A DNA stretch of 19,850 nt, taken from the NCBI GenBank assembly GCA_964429265.1, contig CAYSBK010000027.1:1-19850 (forward strand). Direction: 5' to 3'. The stretch comes from CAYSBK01 sp964429265 (GTDB taxonomy: Bacteria > Planctomycetota > Phycisphaerae > Sedimentisphaerales > Anaerobacaceae). Positions 14,618 through 19,850 of the stretch are shown here, piece after piece (the stretch's first letter is position 1; each line of letters starts with the position of its first letter). The notes under the pieces were generated by a model. The model did not search any database, had not been told where the DNA came from, and saw nothing but the letters and a program-made list of their open reading frames with translations. Position numbers and translations under genes: made by a program.

Positions 14618-15958
14618 ATGCTGAAAGTCTTTTTCTGGCTTCGATACCTTCGCAAGAAACGTGTGGTTATTCTGAGCATCGCGGCGGTGGCGCTGTCGGT
14701 TGCCCTTCTGGTGGTGGTTTCGAGCCTGTTCACGGGGTTTATCCGCACGTTTGAGCGGTCGGCGGTGGAGGCAATGGGGGACGTGGTGGTGACGCCTCCT
14801 GCGCGGTTCGGGCACTACGAAAGGTTCATCGAGCGACTCGAAGAGACGTCGGCGGTGGCGGCGGCGACGGCGACACTGTCGGCGGAAGGTTTGCTTTTGC
14901 TGGGTCGGGGCAACGTGCGTGCGGTTCATATCTGGGGGATTCAACCGCGCCGGCGGGCCGCGGTGACCGGCTTCGCCGGCAGCCTGTTGAGGCAGGGTGA
15001 ACTGGCCGAGGGACCGTCGTTTGCGGTGCCCGGCAAGCCCGATAAAGTGGGCGGATTCGTCGGGATAGCGGTCATCGAGGAGCCGAACGAGTTGACCGAC
15101 CAGTACGACTTCGCCCGTGCCAGAGAGATGATAGGACAGGAAGTCGTGCTTACCACCGGGACGGTGGCCGGCGGCAGGCGCGTCGGCGGGCCGCAGGTCA
15201 AACGCAAGGCCCTGGTCTTTGCCATAGCGGACGTAGTATTCACCGGCGTTTACTATCTCGACAAGAATTTTGTTTACCTGCCGATCGACGAGTTTCAGCG
15301 GAAACTTTACCCGCATCAGCAAACAAGCGTGGCCGACCAGGTTCACGTCAAGCTGGCACCGGGCGTGCGGACGGACTCGGCGCTGGCGCAGATTCGGGGG
15401 GTGTGGAAAAGTTTTGCCGAAGAGACGCTCGCCTGGCCGCAGCGGCTGATAGATGAGACTGACATAGAAACCTCCCGGCAGTTGCAGAGTCGATACATCG
15501 CCGAGATTATGAAGCAGATGGGGGTATTGCTGGTTATATTCGGAGTGGTCAGCCTTGCGGTGGTGCTATTGGTATTCTGCATATTCTATATGATCGTGCG
15601 GCTGAAGCAAAAGGACATCGCCATAATGCAGAGCTGCGGCGCGGCCGGCAGGTCGGTGGCGATGATATTTCTGGGTTTTGGTTTTTGCGCGGGGCTGGCC
15701 GGTGCGGTTGCAGGTGTGGCTGTCGGCTGGGTGCTGACCAGGAACATCAACACGGTCGAGCAATGGATCGGCAAGGCGTTCGGGCTTAAGCTTTGGAAAA
15801 GCAGCATATATATGTTCAGCAAGATACCGAACCGGGTTGACTGGGACTGGGCGGTGACGATTATGATTTCGGCGGTTGCAGCGGTGTGCATCGGGTCACT
15901 TGTGCCGGCGATTATTGCCGCCAGGACCAGGCCGGTTGAAATCCTGCGGTACGAATAA
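14618..15958 (+). CDS. FtsX-like ABC permease, LolC/LolE type (first)
   Basis: This is probably one of two inner-membrane permeases of a lipoprotein-release transporter that moves lipoproteins from the inner membrane to a periplasmic carrier. The 446-residue protein has the layout of that family. It has one N-terminal transmembrane helix (about 17-40, ILSIAAVALSVALLVVVSSL), a large periplasmic domain (about 45-295) and three C-terminal helices (about 300-328, 345-372 and 408-433). The coupling segment KQKDIAIMQSCGAAGRSV lies between helices 2 and 3, and the C-terminal ARTRPVEILRYE is typical of FtsX/MacB permeases. It is followed after 11 nt by a second, related permease and then by lolD. MacB-type efflux permeases are an alternative, but two separate permeases with a LolD-like ATPase favour LolCDE. 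Confidence 0.85.
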   Translation: MLKVFFWLRYLRKKRVVILSIAAVALSVALLVVVSSLFTGFIRTFERSAVEAMGDVVVTPPARFGHYERFIERLEETSAVAAATATLSAEGLLLLGRGNVRAVHIWGIQPRRRAAVTGFAGSLLRQGELAEGPSFAVPGKPDKVGGFVGIAVIEEPNELTDQYDFARAREMIGQEVVLTTGTVAGGRRVGGPQVKRKALVFAIADVVFTGVYYLDKNFVYLPIDEFQRKLYPHQQTSVADQVHVKLAPGVRTDSALAQIRGVWKSFAEETLAWPQRLIDETDIETSRQLQSRYIAEIMKQMGVLLVIFGVVSLAVVLLVFCIFYMIVRLKQKDIAIMQSCGAAGRSVAMIFLGFGFCAGLAGAVAGVAVGWVLTRNINTVEQWIGKAFGLKLWKSSIYMFSKIPNRVDWDWAVTIMISAVAAVCIGSLVPAIIAARTRPVEILRYE

Positions 15959-15969
15959 GCGAAGGACGA

Positions 15970-17319
15970 ATGTACAAACTGGTGCTTGCATTTCGGTACC
16001 TCTGGCGGCGGCGCGTCAGTTACGTGGCACTTACGGCGGTGGCGCTGTGCGTTTTCATCGTGGTGGTGGTGATGACGGTGATGCGGGGGCTGGTGACGGA
16101 TTTCAAGCAGAAGAATCACAGGTTTGTCGGTGATTGCGTCGTGGCCAGCAGGTCGCTGGTGGGCTTTGCACACTACCAGCAGTTTATGGACATCCTGGAG
16201 AAACAGGACTTCGTGGAAGCGGTCTCGCCGGTGATACACAGCTACGCGCTGGTTACGACGGCCGGGTCCGAACAGGGCGTCGGCGTGGAAATTATGGGCA
16301 TCGACCCCGTTCTGCACAGCGAGGTTACCGGTTTCGCCGGGACGCTGTACTATCACAGAGGTGATCCGAACGAAGCCTTTCGCTACTCGCCGAAGCAGAA
16401 TGCGTATGGTTGCGTGCTGGGTATCAATCTGGTGATTTCACCCGATGCGCGGGGCAGGTACCATCATACGTTGCGGCCTTATCCGACGGTTCTGGTGGTG
16501 AGTTGTTTTCCGCTGACGGCGCGTGGTGCGCTTGCCAGGGCGGGGACCGCCCTGGTCAGCAGTAAACAATTCTATTACGGTGACACGTCCGAAAGCGGCC
16601 TTGCGCGGGTTGATACTTCGATGGTATACCTGCCCTTTGAACAGGCCCAGTTGCTGTGTGGAATGGCGGACGGCGAAAAGAGGGTTTCGAGCCTGCACAT
16701 CCGGTTCAGGCCGGGCACGGCCACGCAGGCGGGCTGCCGGATGGTTTCGGCGTTGTGGCGGGATTTCGTGCAGAGCAGGAAAGATGCCCCGCTTGCGAAT
16801 CTCTTCGGGATGGTGGCTGTGCAGAGCTGGAAGGAGAATCGGCGCGAGTTTATAGCGGCGATGGAAAAGGAACAGACGATGCTGATAATGATGTTCGCGC
16901 TGGTGGGTGTCACCACCGTTTTCATCATTTTTGTCGTGTTTTTTATGATAGTAAGCCACAAGAGCAAGGATATCGGCATTCTCAAGAGCGTCGGGGTTTC
17001 AAACGCGAGCCTGGCGGGGCTTTTTCTCTTGTTTGCGGTGGAGGTGGGTGTTTTCGGCTCGCTGGCGGGCGCGGTTCTGGCCTGGGTGTTCCTGGAGAAA
17101 ATAAACGCGATTGAGAGCTGGCTTTTCGAGCATTTTCGATTTCAACTATGGGATAGAACAATCTATGCTATCGGCCAGATACCGAACCGCCTGGAAGTCG
17201 CCGTGTTGGCGACCATCGTTGCGGCGGCGGTTGCAGCGTGCCTTGTCGGGGCGCTGGCGCCGACCGTTCGGGCGGCAAAAATGCAGGCGGTTGAGACTCT
17301 GCGGGTGAGTCAGTTGTGA
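15970..17319 (+). CDS. FtsX-like ABC permease, LolC/LolE type (second)
   Basis: This is the second permease of the putative lipoprotein-release transporter, 449 residues with the same one-plus-three helix layout as its neighbour. Helix 1 is at about 18-42, the periplasmic domain at about 45-300, and the remaining helices at about 305-333, 350-378 and 413-437. The cytoplasmic loop SHKSKDIGILKSVGVSNASL is the classic coupling motif of the family, closer to consensus than in the first permease. The two share the general plan and short segments (for example SEVTGFAGTL against AAVTGFAGSL, and KIPNRVDW against QIPNRLEV), so they are ancient paralogues rather than a recent duplication. AAGGA sits just before the ATG. 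The TGA stop overlaps the lolD GTG start, so the ATPase is translationally coupled. Confidence 0.86.
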   Translation: MYKLVLAFRYLWRRRVSYVALTAVALCVFIVVVVMTVMRGLVTDFKQKNHRFVGDCVVASRSLVGFAHYQQFMDILEKQDFVEAVSPVIHSYALVTTAGSEQGVGVEIMGIDPVLHSEVTGFAGTLYYHRGDPNEAFRYSPKQNAYGCVLGINLVISPDARGRYHHTLRPYPTVLVVSCFPLTARGALARAGTALVSSKQFYYGDTSESGLARVDTSMVYLPFEQAQLLCGMADGEKRVSSLHIRFRPGTATQAGCRMVSALWRDFVQSRKDAPLANLFGMVAVQSWKENRREFIAAMEKEQTMLIMMFALVGVTTVFIIFVVFFMIVSHKSKDIGILKSVGVSNASLAGLFLLFAVEVGVFGSLAGAVLAWVFLEKINAIESWLFEHFRFQLWDRTIYAIGQIPNRLEVAVLATIVAAAVAACLVGALAPTVRAAKMQAVETLRVSQL

Positions 17320-18017
17320 AAGAGAACCGGTTCATATTGGAAGCGGCGGGGATTTATAAATCTTATCGGATGGGCGCCACGCGGCTGAAGGTGCTGAAGG
17401 GGGTGGACCTTGCGGTCGCAAGAGGGCAGTTCGTGGCCATCGTGGGGGCCTCCGGCAGCGGCAAGAGCACCCTGCTGCACATACTTGGCGCCCTGGACCG
17501 CCCCGACAAGGGCCGGGTCAGGCTCGACGGCAGGGACCTGGCGGAGTTCGGCGCGGCCGAGCTGAACAGGTTTCGCAACAGGACGGTGGGATTTGTTTTT
17601 CAGTTCTACCACCTGCTGGACGAATTAAATGTACTGGAAAACGTGGTTTTGCCCGCTATGGTATCGAGCAGCGTGGTGGGCTGGCTGCGGCAGCGACGAC
17701 AAGCCCGGCGGCGCGCCGAGGAGCTGCTGGATCAGGTCGGCCTGGCGAAACGGGCCAGGCACCGTCCGTACCAGCTTTCAGGCGGGGAGAGGCAGAGAGT
17801 CGCGATAGCGCGGGCGCTGATGAATCAGCCGAGACTTCTGCTGGTGGATGAGCCGACGGGCAACCTTGACTCGGCTGCAGGAGATGCTATCCTGCGGATT
17901 TTTGAAGAGCTTAACGGCGCCGGACAGACGATTGTGATGGTAACACACGACGAAAGAATCGCCGGCAGGGCACAACGCAAAGTGGTACTGGCGGACGGCA
18001 GAATAGTGGACCGCTGA
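17316..18017 (+). CDS. lolD: Lipoprotein-releasing ABC transporter ATPase LolD
   Basis: This is the ATP-hydrolysing subunit that drives lipoprotein extraction together with the two permeases upstream. The 233-residue protein starts at GTG 17316, which overlaps the preceding stop (GTGA). All ABC motifs are present: Walker A GASGSGKST (about 44-52), the Q-loop in FVFQFYHLLDELN, the signature LSGGERQRVAIARAL, Walker B LLLVDEP, the D-loop GNLD and the H-loop VTHD. The FQFYHLL segment and RHRPYQLSGGERQR closely resemble E. coli LolD (FQFHHLL). MacB/FtsE-type ATPases are the nearest alternatives. The order permease-permease-ATPase differs from the lolC-lolD-lolE order in E. coli. ilvE follows after 39 nt. 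Confidence 0.9.
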   Translation: MKENRFILEAAGIYKSYRMGATRLKVLKGVDLAVARGQFVAIVGASGSGKSTLLHILGALDRPDKGRVRLDGRDLAEFGAAELNRFRNRTVGFVFQFYHLLDELNVLENVVLPAMVSSSVVGWLRQRRQARRRAEELLDQVGLAKRARHRPYQLSGGERQRVAIARALMNQPRLLLVDEPTGNLDSAAGDAILRIFEELNGAGQTIVMVTHDERIAGRAQRKVVLADGRIVDR

Positions 18018-18056
18018 ACGGCCGTCGGTTTTGAGGTTGATACCTGGAGAGCATTG

Positions 18057-18923
18057 ATGGCACTGAAGATATGGCTTGACGGCAAGCTTGTTGACGAGGC
18101 CCACGCGACGATATCCGTTTTCGACCACGGGCTGCTCTACGGCGACGGTGTGTTCGAGGGTATCCGCGTTTACAACAGGCGCCTTTTTGAGCTGGATGCC
18201 CACATAAACAGGCTCTACAAATCGGCCAGCGGCATCCGGCTGGAGATTCCGCTGAGCCGGCACAAACTGACCCGCGCGGTCGAAGAAACGGTGGAGGCCA
18301 ACGCGGTCATAGACGGTTACGTTCGGCTTGTGGTAACACGCGGTGCGGGGACGCTTGGTCTGAATCCTTTTGTCTGCGAACAGCCGAGGGTGTTCATAAT
18401 CGCCGACAATATTCAGCTTTATCCCGAGGAGCTTTATGAAAAAGGAATGAAGGTAATCAGCGCCACGACGATGCGCAATCATCCTCTGGCAGTCCCTCCG
18501 CAGGTCAAGAGCCTGAATTACCTCAACAACATCCTCGCAAAGATCGAGGCGCTGGACAATAACGTTCCCGAGGCGATTATGTACAACCATCAGGGCTACG
18601 TCGCAGAGGCCACGGGGGACAATGTGTTCATCGTCCGCGCCGGCGTCATCTTTACCCCGCCGGTCCAGGCCGGTGCCTTGGAAGGCATAACCAGGGCGGT
18701 GGTCATCAGGCTCGCAAAGGAAGAAGGCATCGAGGTTGTAGAGAGGAACCTCACGAGGTTCGACCTGTATTCGTGCGATGAGCTGTTTCTCACCGGCACC
18801 GCCGCGGAGGTCATCGGTATCGTGGAAATCGACGGCAGAGTGATCGGCAACGGCCAGCCCGGACCGTACACGCGGTTGCTGCGCAAGAAGTTTTTCAGCT
18901 ACGCCCACGGCAAAAGCACGTAG
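18057..18923 (+). CDS. ilvE: Branched-chain amino acid aminotransferase
   Basis: This class IV, PLP-dependent enzyme transfers amino groups between glutamate and the 2-oxo acids of leucine, isoleucine and valine. The start is ATG 18057, with GGAG about 9 nt upstream; a TTG just before it (18054) would add one residue. The 288-residue length is normal. Visible are FDHGLLYGDGVFEGIRVYN (22-40), the PLP Schiff-base Lys151 in VKSLNYLNNIL, Glu184 in YVAEATGDN and the phosphate-binding FLTGTAAEV (244-252). D-amino acid aminotransferases and aminodeoxychorismate lyases share this fold, but the EGIRVYN and KSLNYLNNILAK segments fit the IlvE subgroup. It lies downstream of lolD with no promoter that I can see, so it is probably read with the transporter genes. 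Confidence 0.9.
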   Translation: MALKIWLDGKLVDEAHATISVFDHGLLYGDGVFEGIRVYNRRLFELDAHINRLYKSASGIRLEIPLSRHKLTRAVEETVEANAVIDGYVRLVVTRGAGTLGLNPFVCEQPRVFIIADNIQLYPEELYEKGMKVISATTMRNHPLAVPPQVKSLNYLNNILAKIEALDNNVPEAIMYNHQGYVAEATGDNVFIVRAGVIFTPPVQAGALEGITRAVVIRLAKEEGIEVVERNLTRFDLYSCDELFLTGTAAEVIGIVEIDGRVIGNGQPGPYTRLLRKKFFSYAHGKST

Positions 18924-18963
18924 CCGCCGCGGGTCAGGGGGGCCGCAGGGTTGAAGCGGCGGT
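18923..18963. repeat. Inverted repeat after ilvE
   Basis: GCCGCCGC (18923-18930) can pair with GCGGCGGT (18956-18963; last pair G-U) across a 25-nt loop, in the 85-bp gap before the polyprenyl synthase gene. There is no T-run, so termination is doubtful. It may be chance in GC-rich sequence. Confidence 0.3.
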
Positions 18964-19008
18964 GCGGCTGGTTACGGAACGGCGAACTAATCCAAAGAAA
19001 GCGCAATA

Positions 19009-19850
19009 ATGCAATCACCGCCAGGTAAAGACGCTGCTGCCGACCAGGCGCAAGATTCCACCCGTGTCTTTGTGCCGGTGCAGCCGCAGATCGAGCGAGT
19101 CCGGCGGTTGATGCGTCGGCAGCTCAGCTTTGGGGAGGCATCGGCGGAAGTGGCCGAGCTGGTCAACAGCTTCGACTGCACCGGCGGCAAAATGCTGCGA
19201 GCGGCATTGCTGTTGCTGGTCGGCCGGGCCTGTGGGCGGATTACCACGTCGCACATCCGTGCGGCGGCGGCGATTGAGTTGATCCACGGCGCGACGCTGC
19301 TGCATGACGACGTCATCGACGGCGGGCAGAAACGCCGGGGCAAGCCGACGATAAATGCCCTCTGGGGCAATGAATCGGCGGTGCTGCTGGGCGACCTGCT
19401 TTTGAGCGCGGCGTTCGGACTGTGTGCTGGTCTTGGTAGTGGTCCTCTGGCTGTTATATCGTCGGCCGCCACGCGTATGTGCCGGGGAGAGATCAGGCAG
19501 TTGCTGCACAGGAAGGACCATCATCTCACCGAGCGGCAGTACATTGAAATCATCGCCGACAAGAGTGCGTCGTTGTTTGAATGCTGCTGCAGGCTTGCTG
19601 CGGAGCTATCGCACGCACGGCAAAGCTCCATCGATAAATTCGGGCGGTTCGGCCATAATCTGGGCATCGCTTTTCAGATAACGGACGACCTGCTGGATAT
19701 TGTCGGTAACGAAAGCAGAACGGGCAAGACACTTGGCACCGACGTTCACGGCAACAAGCCCACACTGGCGGTGATTCACCTGCTTGATAAGAGCCCGCCG
19801 GCTGAAAGGGCGGTGGTTGACGCCGCCATAAGCTCGGCCGGTGCCAACAG
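19009..19850 (+). CDS. trans-Polyprenyl diphosphate synthase, truncated by window end
   Basis: This enzyme condenses isopentenyl diphosphate units onto an allylic primer to build long isoprenoid chains, such as quinone side chains or carrier-lipid precursors. The first 280 codons from ATG 19009 are visible; the frame is open at the window edge, so the C-terminus is missing here. The first Asp-rich motif is DDVID (100-104), followed by RRGKPT, and the second is DDLLD (226-230), followed by GKTLGTD. The short DDxxD without extra residues, together with the RRGKPT context, is that of the IspB/HepT long-chain group rather than of short-chain IspA enzymes. The usual GGKRLRP segment reads GGKMLRA (59-65), keeping the Lys and second Arg. 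A weak AAAGAAAG precedes the ATG. Chain length cannot be judged from this alone. Confidence 0.9.
   Translation, partial: MQSPPGKDAAADQAQDSTRVFVPVQPQIERVRRLMRRQLSFGEASAEVAELVNSFDCTGGKMLRAALLLLVGRACGRITTSHIRAAAAIELIHGATLLHDDVIDGGQKRRGKPTINALWGNESAVLLGDLLLSAAFGLCAGLGSGPLAVISSAATRMCRGEIRQLLHRKDHHLTERQYIEIIADKSASLFECCCRLAAELSHARQSSIDKFGRFGHNLGIAFQITDDLLDIVGNESRTGKTLGTDVHGNKPTLAVIHLLDKSPPAERAVVDAAISSAGAN

Overview
This is a 19.85 kb stretch of moderately high-GC bacterial chromosome carrying ordinary, well-conserved genes and no mobile element, CRISPR array or obvious foreign island. The organism is a diderm, because the window encodes an LptD-like outer-membrane LPS-assembly protein and a complete LolCDE-type lipoprotein-release transporter. 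The mix (a zinc-ribbon multi-pass membrane protein next to PilT, an LptD-type protein, an S41 protease with a long N-terminal extension, a non-ATG infC start) would fit an uncultured Planctomycetota, perhaps Phycisphaerae. That placement is a guess from gene style, not a computed result. A run of 10 Ns at 1694-1703 shows this is a scaffolded draft or metagenome assembly.

Left part (1-1800): a minus-strand tRNA-Gly(UCC) and plus-strand proA start from overlapping, facing promoters. After proA comes an approximately 100-bp sequence present twice, once on each side of the N gap. The most economical reading is two variant contig ends that overlap and were scaffolded without merging.

Minus-strand block (1815-6553): two units are read leftwards. 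pilT is followed by a zinc-ribbon membrane protein whose ATG overlaps the pilT stop (ATGA). thrS, with a near-consensus sigma70 promoter, is followed by infC. infC should be read from an ATA codon at 2330 that overlaps the thrS TAG stop (ATAG) and has a good Shine-Dalgarno sequence. This gives a 171-residue IF3 of normal length. The usual downstream partners rpmI and rplT are absent.

Plus-strand block (6798-19850): a long co-directional run lptD - fba - S41 protease - lysS - two LolC/E-type permeases - lolD - ilvE - trans-polyprenyl diphosphate synthase (cut by the window end). Gaps are short from fba onward, and the second permease and lolD overlap by 4 nt (GTGA). The run mixes envelope biogenesis (LPS assembly, lipoprotein release, periplasmic proteolysis, long-chain isoprenoid) with housekeeping enzymes (aldolase, lysyl-tRNA synthetase, branched-chain aminotransferase). 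A strong hairpin lies in the fba leader.

No clear new system is visible. The items most worth following are the ATA/TAG overlap of thrS-infC, the PilT/zinc-ribbon membrane pair, the fba leader hairpin, the envelope-centred gene run, and the duplicated sequence around the assembly gap.
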